In this document: one piece after another, positions 1 to 6,979 of the stretch
Layout of the letters: every line of letters begins with the position of its first letter
Position numbering within the stretch: the stretch's first letter is position 1
Source: Solirubrobacteraceae bacterium
Lineage (GTDB): Bacteria > Actinomycetota > Thermoleophilia > Solirubrobacterales > Solirubrobacteraceae
DNA: 6,980 bases
Reading direction: 5' to 3'
Assembly: GCA_016462245.1 (NCBI GenBank)
Contig: JAEMTR010000074.1
Coordinates: forward strand, 1-6,980
Notes under the pieces: model-generated
The model's database searches: none
Told to the model about the DNA's origin: nothing
The model's input: only the letters and a program-made list of their open reading frames with translations
Made by a program: the position numbers and the translations under genes

Positions 1-191
1 GTGTTGATGTGGAGGTCGCGGTAGCAGGCCGACATCCCATTGATGTTCTCGTAGACCCAGTTGCCGCCGACCCGATTTGAGGCCTCAAAACAGGTGACGT
101 CAAAGCCACGCTCGGCAAAGGTCTTCAGTGCCGTAATTCCAGACGAGCCTGCGCCAATGATCGCGGTCCGTGGCAGCTGCTGACTAATCAT
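1..191 (-). CDS. Flavin-containing monooxygenase-like NAD(P)/FAD-binding oxidoreductase, N-terminal fragment
   Basis: Only the first 63 codons are present; the gene runs off the left edge. The start is ATG at 191-189. Translation begins MISQQLPRTAIIGAGSSGIT, and the stretch IIGAGSSG at about residues 11-18 is the GxGxxG dinucleotide-binding turn of a Rossmann fold that normally holds FAD at the protein N-terminus. The acidic end of the second strand (CFEAS, about residues 34-38) is followed by RVGGNW, and then by NGMSACYRDLHINT. This series is typical of class B flavin monooxygenases and flavin-containing monooxygenases, which use NADPH and O2 to oxygenate nitrogen, sulfur or carbonyl substrates. 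The substrate cannot be told from this fragment, and the NADPH site and FMO fingerprint lie outside the window. The gene overlaps the 3' end of gltD by 8 bases and has its own strong ribosome binding site, so it is very probably co-transcribed with gltBD. Alternative: another two-dinucleotide-binding flavoprotein of the same superfamily. Confidence 0.85.
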   Translation of the reverse strand, partial: MISQQLPRTAIIGAGSSGITALKTFAERGFDVTCFEASNRVGGNWVYENINGMSACYRDLHIN

Positions 192-1665
192 TTCGATCTC
201 CTGATAGGGCGGGAACCTCTGCGAAGTACTTATCAACCATACGAGCGCAGCGCCGGCCTTCGTTTATCGCCCAAACGATTAGCGACTGGCCGCGGCGCGC
301 ATCACCGGCGACGAATATGCCGGCCTCGGAGCTCTGGTAGGTCGGCGCCTCAATGTTGCCGCGGCCGTCGAGCTCGCAGCCAAGATCGGTCACCAGGCCT
401 TCGGCCTCAGGGTGGATGAAGCCGGTCGCCAGCAGCACGAGGTCGGCCTTCAGCTCGCGCTCGCTGCCGGGTACCGCGGCGAACGGCGGCGCCGCCTCAG
501 CCTGCGCAATGTGCTGAGCCGTGACCTTGCCATCTTGGCCCGAGAAGTGCGTCGTCACGACCGAGAAATCCTGCTCGCCGCGGCCGATCTCACGGGCCTC
601 TTCCATTGCGTAGGAGAGGCGATACTTCTGTGGCCACAGCGGCCAAGGCGTGCGCTCGTCGGGACGATGCTCCGGTGGCTCAGGGAGAAGTTCGAGTTGG
701 ACGACGCCGAGCGCGCCCTCGCGGATCGCGTTGCCAATGCAGTCGGCGCCGGTGTCGCCACCGCCCACTACGACAACGTGTTTGCCCTCCGCCGTGATCT
801 TCGGCAGGTCGGTTGGGGCGGCCGCGGGCGGCTGCGGCCCGAGCTGCTCGGCGACCCAGCGGTTGCGGCCGTAGAGGTACTCCATTGCGAAGTGAACTCC
901 GTCGAGCTCGCGGCCGGGAACATCAAGGTCGCGTGGAACGCGCGAGCCGATTGCGAGGACGACGGCGTCAAAGTCGCTCTTCAGCTCGTCGGCGCTGATG
1001 TCGGCGCCAACATTGACGCCGTAGCGAATCTCTACGCCCTCATCGATTAGCTGCTGAACGCGGCGGTCGATTACGTGCTTCTCGATCTTGAAGTCGGGAA
1101 CGCCAAAGCGAATCAGGCCGCCTGGGGCTTCATCGCGCTCAAAGACGACGACCTTGTGGCCGGCGCGGCGCAGCTGCTGCGCCGCCGCTAGCCCGGCTGG
1201 GCCGGAGCCGACGACGGCGACAGAGCGCCCACTTTCGACCTGCGGCGGCTCAGGCTTAACCCAGCCTTCCTGCCAGGCGCGGTCGATGATCGAAAGTTCG
1301 ATCTGCTTGATCGTGACCGAATCGCCTTCGCGGATCTCAAGCACGCAGGCCGCCTCACAAGGCGCCGGGCAGAGCCGTCCGGTGAACTCTGGGAAGTTGT
1401 TGGTTGCGTGAAGACGGACGATCGCCGCCTCCCAGTCCTGGTGGTAGACGAGATCGTTGAAGTCGGGGATTAGGTTTCCAAGCGGGCAGCCGTTGTGGCA
1501 GAACGGAACGCCGCACTCCATGCAGCGGGCGCCCTGAGCGGCTAGCTCCTCGTCCGGCCGGCTCTCGACGAATTCCTTGTACGGCTCGAGCTCAACTCGC
1601 TCAAGCGGATCCTTGTAAGGAATTCCGACCCGTTCGATCTTCAGAAACGCGCCAAGCTCGCCCAT
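184..1665 (-). CDS. gltD: Glutamate synthase (NADPH) small subunit
   Basis: 493 residues, close to the usual GltD length. The subunit passes electrons from NADPH through FAD and Fe-S clusters to the GltB FMN site. Residues 48-60 carry C48, C51, C56 and C60, and residues 99-107 carry C99, C103 and C107 in LCPAPCEAAC; these are the family's N-terminal iron-sulfur cysteines. The FAD Rossmann turn is VVGSGPAGLA (about 151-160), followed by ERDEAPGGLIRFGVP. The NADPH-binding turn is VVVVGGGDTGADCIG (about 297-311). The C-terminal FAD-contact motif is GIFVAGDARRGQSLIVWAI (from about 449). The start ATG at 1665-1663 gives MGELGAF, like known GltD N-termini; the frame stays open upstream to 1797, but that part lies over gltB in another frame and does not look like GltD. 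The ATG shares one base with the gltB stop (TAATG), and a weak GAGG lies 10 bases upstream. The TAG stop overlaps the next gene's start. All expected motifs are intact. Confidence 0.97.
   Translation of the reverse strand: MGELGAFLKIERVGIPYKDPLERVELEPYKEFVESRPDEELAAQGARCMECGVPFCHNGCPLGNLIPDFNDLVYHQDWEAAIVRLHATNNFPEFTGRLCPAPCEAACVLEIREGDSVTIKQIELSIIDRAWQEGWVKPEPPQVESGRSVAVVGSGPAGLAAAQQLRRAGHKVVVFERDEAPGGLIRFGVPDFKIEKHVIDRRVQQLIDEGVEIRYGVNVGADISADELKSDFDAVVLAIGSRVPRDLDVPGRELDGVHFAMEYLYGRNRWVAEQLGPQPPAAAPTDLPKITAEGKHVVVVGGGDTGADCIGNAIREGALGVVQLELLPEPPEHRPDERTPWPLWPQKYRLSYAMEEAREIGRGEQDFSVVTTHFSGQDGKVTAQHIAQAEAAPPFAAVPGSERELKADLVLLATGFIHPEAEGLVTDLGCELDGRGNIEAPTYQSSEAGIFVAGDARRGQSLIVWAINEGRRCARMVDKYFAEVPALSGDRND
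198..202 (-). promoter_or_regulatory. Shine-Dalgarno site of the flavin monooxygenase-like gene
   Basis: On the minus strand AGGAG lies 6 bases before the ATG at 191-189, inside the last codons of gltD. It is the best ribosome binding site in the window, and it decides the start: translation from this ATG gives a protein whose GxGxxG motif sits at the usual distance from the N-terminus. Ribosomes finishing gltD would end 5 bases downstream of the start's first base, so both reinitiation and independent initiation are possible. Confidence 0.75.
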
Positions 1666-1667
1666 TA
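1663..1667 (-). promoter_or_regulatory. gltB stop / gltD start overlap (TAATG)
   Basis: On the minus strand the gltB stop TAA (1667-1665) and the gltD ATG (1665-1663) share one base. The only upstream match to a ribosome binding site is GAGG at 1679-1676, with a longish 10-base spacer. The layout suggests, but does not prove, that gltD translation depends on ribosomes terminating on gltB, which would keep the two subunits near equal amounts. Confidence 0.8.
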
Positions 1668-4600
1668 GCGACCAACCTCGCTCGTGTCGACCGTGGGGTG
1701 ATCGGCGTTCTCGGCCTCTTGCTGAGCCAGCTCGGCCAGCACACGCTTGTAGTCGGCCGGGTAGATCTTGACGAACGAACCTTGCAGCTGCTCCCAATTG
1801 TCGAGCACACGCTGGCCTACGGTTGAGCCGGTGCGCTCGGTGTGCTCAGCAACGAGGTTGCGGACCTCAATTGCGTCGGCCTCATCAAGCGGCTCAAGTT
1901 GATCAACCATCTCAGGGTTTACGCGCTGGGCAAAGGTTTCGCTCTCGTCGAGCACGAAAGCGAGGCCGCCGCTCATCCCTGCGGCGAAGTTGCGGCCGGT
2001 CGGTCCAAGCACAACGACGCGGCCGCCGGTCATATATTCGCAGCCGTGGTCACCGACGCCTTCGACCACCGCACTAGCACCCGAGTTGCGAACCGCGAAG
2101 CGCTCGCCGGCAAGCCCGCGGAAAAAGGCACGGCCGTCGGTTGCGCCGTAAAGGACGGTGTTGCCGGCGATCACGTTCTGCTCGGCGACGAAGTCGACGG
2201 CATCGAGCGGCGCGACCGAGAAGATCCCCCCGGAGAGGCCCTTGCCGGTGTAGTCGTTGGCGTCGCCGCGCAGCGTCATCGTCACGCCGGGTGCCAGCCA
2301 GCCGGCGAAGCTCTGCCCGGCTGAGCCTTCTAGCGCGATCTCGATCGTGCCCTCGGGAAGCCCTTCGGCGCCATGGACTTCGGCGATTCGGCTTGAAAGC
2401 AGGCCGCCGACGCAGCGATTGACGTTGCGCACACCGCGCTCAATCGTGACCTTCTCACCGCGCTCGATCGCCGGCTCGGCAAGCTTGATTAGCTCCCAGT
2501 CGATTGCGCTCTCGAGCACCTGCGGAGGTGGACCAACGCGGTGGAGCGGCGCGCCCGCTTCCAGTTCAACTCGGTGCAGCAGGTGCGTCATGTCAACGCC
2601 TGCCGTCTTCCAGTGCTCGATCGCCTCGTCGGCTTCGAGCAGCTCGGTGCGGCCGATCATCTCGTTCAGCGTCCGGACGCCGAGCGAAGCCATCAGCCCG
2701 CGCAGCTCCTCGGCGACAAAGAAGAAGAAGTTGACAACCTGTTCTGGCGTTCCCTTGAAGCGCTTGCGCAGCTCAGGATCCTGTGTGGCGATGCCGACCG
2801 GGCAGGTGTTGAGATGGCAGGCGCGCATCATGATGCAGCCGGTCGCGATCAGCGGCGCGGTTGAGAAGCCGTACTCGTCGGCGCCGAGGATCGCGGCGAT
2901 CGCGACGTCGCGGCCGGTCTTCAGCTGACCGTCGGTCTGAACCGTGATCCGCGAGCGCAGATCATTGAGGCAGAGCGTCTGCTGCGTCTCCGCAAGCCCA
3001 ATCTCCCACGGCACGCCGGCCGAGTGAACGGAGCTAAGCGGCGAGGCGCCGGTGCCTCCGTCGTGACCGGCGATTAGCACGTGGTCGGCGTTGGCCTTTG
3101 CCACGCCGGAGGCGACCGTGCCGACGCCGACCTCAGAGACCAGCTTGACCGACACTTGGGCCTTCGGGTTGGCGCAGCGGAGGTCGTAGATTAGCTGCTT
3201 GAGGTCCTCGATTGAGTAAATGTCGTGGTGCGGCGGCGGCGAGATCAGCCCAACGCCAGGAGTTGTGTGGCGAACCCAGCCGATGTACTTGTCGACCTTG
3301 TGGCCCGGCAGCTGGCCGCCCTCGCCGGGCTTTGCGCCCTGCGCCATCTTGATTTGAATTTGGTCGGCGTTGACGAGGTAGTGGATCGTCACTCCGAAGC
3401 GGCCGGAAGCGACCTGCTTAATCGAGGAGCGGCGAAGGTCGCCGTTGATGTCGGGCTCGAAGCGGCGCGGGTCCTCTCCCCCTTCACCCGTGTTTGAGCG
3501 GCCGCCGAGGCGGTTCATTGCGATTGCCAGCGTCTCGTGCGACTCGGTTGAAATTGAGCCGAGCGACATCGCGCCGGTCGCGAAGCGCTTGACGATCTCC
3601 TTCGCCGGTTCTACCTCGTCGATCGAAATCGGCGTCACGTCGGTCGTGAACTTGAGCAGCCCGCGCAGCGTTGCGCGCTTCGTCGCCTGCTCGTTGCAGA
3701 GGCGCGCGTACTCGTCGTATTGGCTCTGCGCGTCGCCCTCTTCTGGGGTTATCCGCACGGCCTGCTGAAGCGCGGCGATCGTGTCCGGGTTCCACATGTG
3801 CTGCTCGCCGTCGCGGCGCCAAGCGTAGATCCCGCCGACCGGCAGAAGATCGTCGTCGCGCTCGCCAGAGAGCGGCCAAGCGCGGGCGTGGCGCGTCAAT
3901 GCTTCGGCGCCGAGCACGTCAAGGCCGATGCCACCGATCCGTGACGCGGTGCCGGTGAAGTGGCGGTCAACTAGCTGCTGCTCGAGGCCGACGGCCTCAA
4001 AGATCTGTGCTCCGCAGTAGGACTGAATCGTCGAGATCCCCATCTTCGAGATCGTCTTTAAGAGCCCCTTGCCTAGCGCCTTAACGATGTTTCGCTCCGC
4101 TTCGCCTGGGTCGCTGACGCCTTCGATCTGGCCGTCGGCGGCCAGCTCGGCAGCGCTGTCGAGCAGCAGGTACGGGTTGATTGCGCTGACGCCATACCCG
4201 ATCAGCGTCGCGAAGTGATGAACCTCGCGTGGCTCGCCGCTCTCAAGCACGAGTCCGGCCTGAAGCCGGTTGCCGATTCTCACAAGGTGGTGGTGGACGG
4301 CAGCTACGGCCAGCAGTGACGGGATTGCCGTCCGCTCCGGGCCAACGCGGCGGTCGGAGAGAATCAACACCGAGGCGCCGGCAGTGATCGCGTCATGGGC
4401 CTCGTCGCAGAGGTTCGCCAGCCGCGTGCTGAGTCCGTCGGGGCCTTCGCTAATTGGCCAGGTGATGTCGAGCGTGTGGGCGCGGAAGATGTCGCGTTCG
4501 ACGTTGCGCAGCGTCTCAAGCTCCTGATTGCGCAGAATCGGCTGATTCATAACCAGCTGGTGTGCGGCCTCCGGTGATTCGCCGAGCAGGTTCGCTTCAG

Positions 4601-6218
4601 CGCCGACCGAAGTAGCGAGCGACATCACAATCGATTCACGGATCGGGTCGATCGGTGGGTTCGTAACCTGCGCGAAGAGCTGCTTGAAGTAGGCGAAGAG
4701 CGGCGGCGCGCAGTCCGACATCACGGCCAGCGCGGCGTCGTTGCCCATCGAACCGATCGGCTCCTGCCCGGTCTGCGCCATCGGCGAGATCAGCACCTTC
4801 AAGTCTTCCTCGCTGTAGCCGAAGGCTTGGCGACGGATGTGGCTTGGCAGAACGCCGGTCATCGTCACGTGCGCCGTCTCAAGGTCATCGAAGTGAACGC
4901 AGTTATCGGCGAACCACTGCTCGTAAGGCCGCGCGCTCGAAACTTCTTGCTTGACCTCCTCGTCTTCGATGATCCTGCCCTGCTCAAGGTCAACGAGAAA
5001 GATTTTGCCAGGCTGCAAGCGGCCGAGGCGCTTAACGTTCGCCGGGTCAATCGCCAACATCCCTGACTCCGAGCCAAGCACGACTAGGCCGTCCTTGGTT
5101 TCGACCCAGCGGCCCGGGCGCAGCCCGTTGCGGTCGAGCGTCGCGCCGACGACGCGGCCATCGGTGAAGCAGACCGAGGCAGGGCCATCCCACGGCTCCA
5201 TCAGGCAGGAATGAAAGGCGTAGAAGCCCTTCAGCGCGGGTGAGAGGTCGGCGCGATCGCGGTAGGCCTCAGGGATCATCATCATCGCCGAGTGCGGCAG
5301 CGAGCGGCCGGCGAGCATCAGCAGCTCGAGCACGTTGTCGAAGGTCGCTGAGTCCGAGCCGCCAGGGCGGACGATCGGCATCAGCTTCTGCAGGTCGGGG
5401 CCGAAGAGCTCGCTGGCGAGCGAACTCTCACGGGCGCGCATCCAGTTGATGTTGCCCATCAGAGTGTTGATCTCGCCGTTGTGGGCGATCACGCGGAACG
5501 GGTGTGCCAGCTCCCAGCTAGGGAAGGTGTTAGTCGAGAAGCGCGAATGAACAAGCGCTAGTGCGGAAGCAAATCGCTCGTCGCTGAGGTCGGGGTAGAA
5601 CTCGGCGACCTGGCTCGACATCAGCATGCCCTTGTAGACACAGGTCCGCGAGGAGAAGCTCGGCGAGTAGAAGTCGGGGCCAGCGGCCAGTTCAACGATC
5701 CGGCGAATCACATAACACTTGCGCTCAAAGGCATCCTGATCGCGGTCGAAGCCGGGGCCGGCGGCGATAATCGCCTGACTGATGTGTGGCCGCGAGCGGC
5801 CGGCGGTCACGCCGACGAAGTCCTCGTTGACTGGGACGTCGCGCCAGCCAAGGAAGATCTGACCCTCAACGCGCGTATTGAGCTCGATCAGCTGCTGCAG
5901 CTTGCGGCGGCGCTCCGGGTCGTGCGGCAGGAAGCAAACGCCAACGGCGTAGAAGCCGGCCTCGGGCAGCTCGAACTCGAGCACACCGCGCAGGAATGCG
6001 TCAGGGATCTGAACGAGGATGCCGGCGCCGTCGCCGCTCGTAACGTCGGCGCCCTCGGCGCCACGGTGCTCAAGATTGTCGAGCGCCTCCAGCGCCTGCT
6101 CGATTACGCGATGCGACGGGACGTTGTCGAGCTTCGCGACCATCGCCACGCCACAGGCATCGTGCTCATAAGCGGGGTTGTAGAGGCCCTGAGGCCCTGG
6201 GCGTTTGATCATCGTCAT
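1665..6218 (-). CDS. gltB: Glutamate synthase (NADPH) large subunit
   Basis: 1517 residues, the normal size for bacterial GltB. It hydrolyses glutamine at an N-terminal site and channels the ammonia to the synthase site, where it joins 2-oxoglutarate to form glutamate. Domain order: (1) type II glutamine amidotransferase, about 22-430. Cys22 in HDACGVAM is the expected catalytic N-terminus after removal of a short propeptide; HSRFSTNTFPSW (224-235), HNGEIN (246-251) and GGSDSATFDN (286-295) form its active site. (2) Central domain, about 460-780. (3) FMN-binding synthase barrel, about 830-1200, with SNTGEGGED (908-916), KPGEGGQLPGHKV (963-975), SPPPHHDIYS (993-1002) and GHDGGTGASP (1051-1060). 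C1128, C1134 and C1139, spaced 6 and 5, match the [3Fe-4S] ligands. (4) Glycine-rich C-terminal beta-helix, about 1260-1490. The gene is intact. An in-frame ATG at 6212 (Met3) is an alternative start. Pairing with gltD argues for the NADPH form rather than the ferredoxin-dependent form. Confidence 0.98.
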   Translation of the reverse strand: MTMIKRPGPQGLYNPAYEHDACGVAMVAKLDNVPSHRVIEQALEALDNLEHRGAEGADVTSGDGAGILVQIPDAFLRGVLEFELPEAGFYAVGVCFLPHDPERRRKLQQLIELNTRVEGQIFLGWRDVPVNEDFVGVTAGRSRPHISQAIIAAGPGFDRDQDAFERKCYVIRRIVELAAGPDFYSPSFSSRTCVYKGMLMSSQVAEFYPDLSDERFASALALVHSRFSTNTFPSWELAHPFRVIAHNGEINTLMGNINWMRARESSLASELFGPDLQKLMPIVRPGGSDSATFDNVLELLMLAGRSLPHSAMMMIPEAYRDRADLSPALKGFYAFHSCLMEPWDGPASVCFTDGRVVGATLDRNGLRPGRWVETKDGLVVLGSESGMLAIDPANVKRLGRLQPGKIFLVDLEQGRIIEDEEVKQEVSSARPYEQWFADNCVHFDDLETAHVTMTGVLPSHIRRQAFGYSEEDLKVLISPMAQTGQEPIGSMGNDAALAVMSDCAPPLFAYFKQLFAQVTNPPIDPIRESIVMSLATSVGAEANLLGESPEAAHQLVMNQPILRNQELETLRNVERDIFRAHTLDITWPISEGPDGLSTRLANLCDEAHDAITAGASVLILSDRRVGPERTAIPSLLAVAAVHHHLVRIGNRLQAGLVLESGEPREVHHFATLIGYGVSAINPYLLLDSAAELAADGQIEGVSDPGEAERNIVKALGKGLLKTISKMGISTIQSYCGAQIFEAVGLEQQLVDRHFTGTASRIGGIGLDVLGAEALTRHARAWPLSGERDDDLLPVGGIYAWRRDGEQHMWNPDTIAALQQAVRITPEEGDAQSQYDEYARLCNEQATKRATLRGLLKFTTDVTPISIDEVEPAKEIVKRFATGAMSLGSISTESHETLAIAMNRLGGRSNTGEGGEDPRRFEPDINGDLRRSSIKQVASGRFGVTIHYLVNADQIQIKMAQGAKPGEGGQLPGHKVDKYIGWVRHTTPGVGLISPPPHHDIYSIEDLKQLIYDLRCANPKAQVSVKLVSEVGVGTVASGVAKANADHVLIAGHDGGTGASPLSSVHSAGVPWEIGLAETQQTLCLNDLRSRITVQTDGQLKTGRDVAIAAILGADEYGFSTAPLIATGCIMMRACHLNTCPVGIATQDPELRKRFKGTPEQVVNFFFFVAEELRGLMASLGVRTLNEMIGRTELLEADEAIEHWKTAGVDMTHLLHRVELEAGAPLHRVGPPPQVLESAIDWELIKLAEPAIERGEKVTIERGVRNVNRCVGGLLSSRIAEVHGAEGLPEGTIEIALEGSAGQSFAGWLAPGVTMTLRGDANDYTGKGLSGGIFSVAPLDAVDFVAEQNVIAGNTVLYGATDGRAFFRGLAGERFAVRNSGASAVVEGVGDHGCEYMTGGRVVVLGPTGRNFAAGMSGGLAFVLDESETFAQRVNPEMVDQLEPLDEADAIEVRNLVAEHTERTGSTVGQRVLDNWEQLQGSFVKIYPADYKRVLAELAQQEAENADHPTVDTSEVGR

Positions 6219-6220
6219 TG

Positions 6221-6225
6221 CTCTA
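6221..6225 (-). promoter_or_regulatory. Possible Shine-Dalgarno site of gltB, favouring the second ATG
   Basis: On the minus strand TAGAG lies only 2 bases before the ATG at 6218, but 8 bases before the in-frame ATG at 6212. The second distance is the normal one. If this is the ribosome binding site, GltB starts at Met3 and has a 19-residue propeptide rather than 21. The match to the anti-SD sequence is modest, so the choice stays open. Confidence 0.4.
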
Positions 6226-6226
6226 G

Positions 6227-6268
6227 TTCGCTGCGGGCAGCGGGCTCTGCGCCAGCCCCCGGAGCGAA
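6227..6268 (-). other. Potential nested stem-loop in the gltB leader
   Basis: On the minus strand TTCGCT (6268-6263) is exactly complementary to AGCGAA (6232-6227), enclosing a second perfect stem, GGGCT (6258-6254) with AGCCC (6246-6242), around a 7-base loop. A competing 4-bp hairpin, GCTG-CCCG-CAGC (6241-6230), uses three bases of the outer stem, so the two folds exclude each other. The structure ends just upstream of the candidate ribosome binding site. No run of U follows it, so it does not look like a terminator. I do not recognise a known riboswitch class. GC-rich DNA often shows short stems by chance, so function is unproven. Confidence 0.35.
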
Positions 6269-6274
6269 GTGATT

Positions 6275-6303
6275 ATTCTAGTGGCAGAAAGGGGTTCAGC
6301 TGC
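6275..6303 (-). promoter_or_regulatory. Weak candidate promoter for gltBD
   Basis: On the minus strand TAGAAT (6280-6275) differs from the sigma-70 type -10 consensus at one position and sits in a small AT-rich patch of otherwise GC-rich DNA. The hexamer 17 bases upstream (6303-6298, GCAGCT) does not resemble a -35 box, and there is no extended -10 TG at the right place. If real, transcription would start around 6268, so the leader stem-loop would lie at the very 5' end of the mRNA. The call rests on the -10 match and on its position in the only intergenic gap upstream of gltB. Confidence 0.25.
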
Positions 6304-6311
6304 GCCCAGCT
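6298..6311 (-). terminator. Weak hairpin after the nuclease gene, possible terminator
   Basis: On the minus strand AGCTG-GGCG-CAGCT forms a perfect 5-bp stem with a 4-base loop, starting 24 bases after the nuclease stop codon. It is followed by GAACCCCTTTCT, which has no proper U tract, so intrinsic termination would be inefficient at best. It could equally be a chance palindrome. It overlaps the expected -35 position of the candidate gltB promoter. Confidence 0.2.
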
Positions 6312-6334
6312 AGGCGATATCTGGCGACCGCTGA

Positions 6335-6979
6335 CTACAACGTGCGGCTGGTCTCAGCGTCACTGTGCGAGCAGAGCCCTGGAGCCTTGCCTACCGGACG
6401 GCCTGGGCAGCCCGTGCACAGGCCGCGATGTGGGCGATCGCTGACCGGAAAATCCGACTTAGTTACCGTTTCCGCTGCCGTACGTAGCCGCTCGACGAGC
6501 TCGCCTTCTTGGTCGGCATTGAACGTAACTGAGACCCGATGATCCGGGCGCTGCAGAAAACAGTGGACAACCTCTACCTGCTGCGCTCCCCGTCTCAGGG
6601 CCGCTAGCGCGTAAGCGTCACGCTGCAAGCCGTAGCGGGACTCGACCTTCAGGTTCAGATCCTCGTCCGCGGTGACCTTGTCGGTCTTGTAATCGACAAC
6701 TAAGACTTGCCCGTCTGGACCCTCAGCCAGCGCATCGGTCGTCCCGATTAGCACCGGTAGCGTCCCGTCGCCAGCTACTATTTCTAGAGCAAAACTGCTC
6801 TCACGCTCGACCTCCGTAGCGGCAGCGAGCTGTTTCCAGACCTCGCTGCCGATGAAGCCCTCGAGCATCTTGCGCTGATCGCTAAGGGCCTGGGCGTCTG
6901 AGCTGGCTCCATCGATTGACGCTGCGACCGCAGCGATCTCAGCATCGGTCGGGGCGCACTCGCCCGGCTCAAAACAAAG
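6335..6979 (-). CDS. RecB/AddA-type helicase-nuclease, C-terminal nuclease domain (5' end cut off)
   Basis: Only the last 214 codons are in the window. The reading frame is open to the right edge, so the Met at 6868 is an internal residue rather than the start. The fragment is a PD-(D/E)XK nuclease domain of the kind found at the C-terminus of UvrD-family exonuclease subunits, which resect DNA ends for recombination repair. Visible motifs, in fragment numbering: LIGTTDALAE with D82; VVDYKTDK with D96 and K98 (metal-binding and catalytic residues); and QRDAY (Q119, Y123), the QxxxY motif of RecB-type nucleases. Before the stop is LCTGCPGRPVGKAPGLCSH with C188, C191 and C203, resembling the C-terminal Fe-S cysteines of AddB-type nucleases, although the last gap is longer than usual. 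The helicase motifs lie outside the window, so AddA-like, RecB-like or a stand-alone UvrD/PD-(D/E)XK fusion cannot be separated. It points the same way as gltB, but the 116-base gap suggests a separate transcript. Confidence 0.85.
   Translation of the reverse strand, partial: LCFEPGECAPTDAEIAAVAASIDGASSDAQALSDQRKMLEGFIGSEVWKQLAAATEVERESSFALEIVAGDGTLPVLIGTTDALAEGPDGQVLVVDYKTDKVTADEDLNLKVESRYGLQRDAYALAALRRGAQQVEVVHCFLQRPDHRVSVTFNADQEGELVERLRTAAETVTKSDFPVSDRPHRGLCTGCPGRPVGKAPGLCSHSDAETSRTL

Noticed and set aside
412..1050. Long open frame of 212 codons on the plus strand, antisense to gltD
   Set aside because: It lies wholly over gltD, whose motifs are intact. Its translation is rich in Arg, Ala and Val without a recognisable domain, as expected for the opposite strand of a GC-rich gene.
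1666..1797. N-terminal extension of GltD by 44 residues to an upstream ATG at 1797
   Set aside because: The extension overlaps the GltB C-terminus in another frame and is Arg/Gly-rich and unlike GltD. The ATG at 1665 gives the usual GltD N-terminus and the common TAATG junction.
2719..2733. AAG-rich short repeat (GAAGAAGAAG type)
   Set aside because: It encodes the four-phenylalanine run in NFFFFVAEE of GltB (residues 1163-1171), a conserved region of the FMN domain. It is coding sequence, not an expanded repeat or slippage site with visible consequences.
2257..2928. Open frame of 223 codons on the plus strand, antisense to gltB
   Set aside because: The Ser/Arg/Pro-rich composition without motifs is a mirror of the GltB FMN and beta-helix coding sequence. 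No ribosome binding site or conserved domain supports it.
5784..6272. Plus-strand open frame of 162 codons covering the gltB 5' end and leader, possible antisense gene
   Set aside because: Almost all of it is antisense to the conserved amidotransferase domain, and the product is not recognisable. It was considered because it spans the gltB start, but nothing beyond openness supports it.
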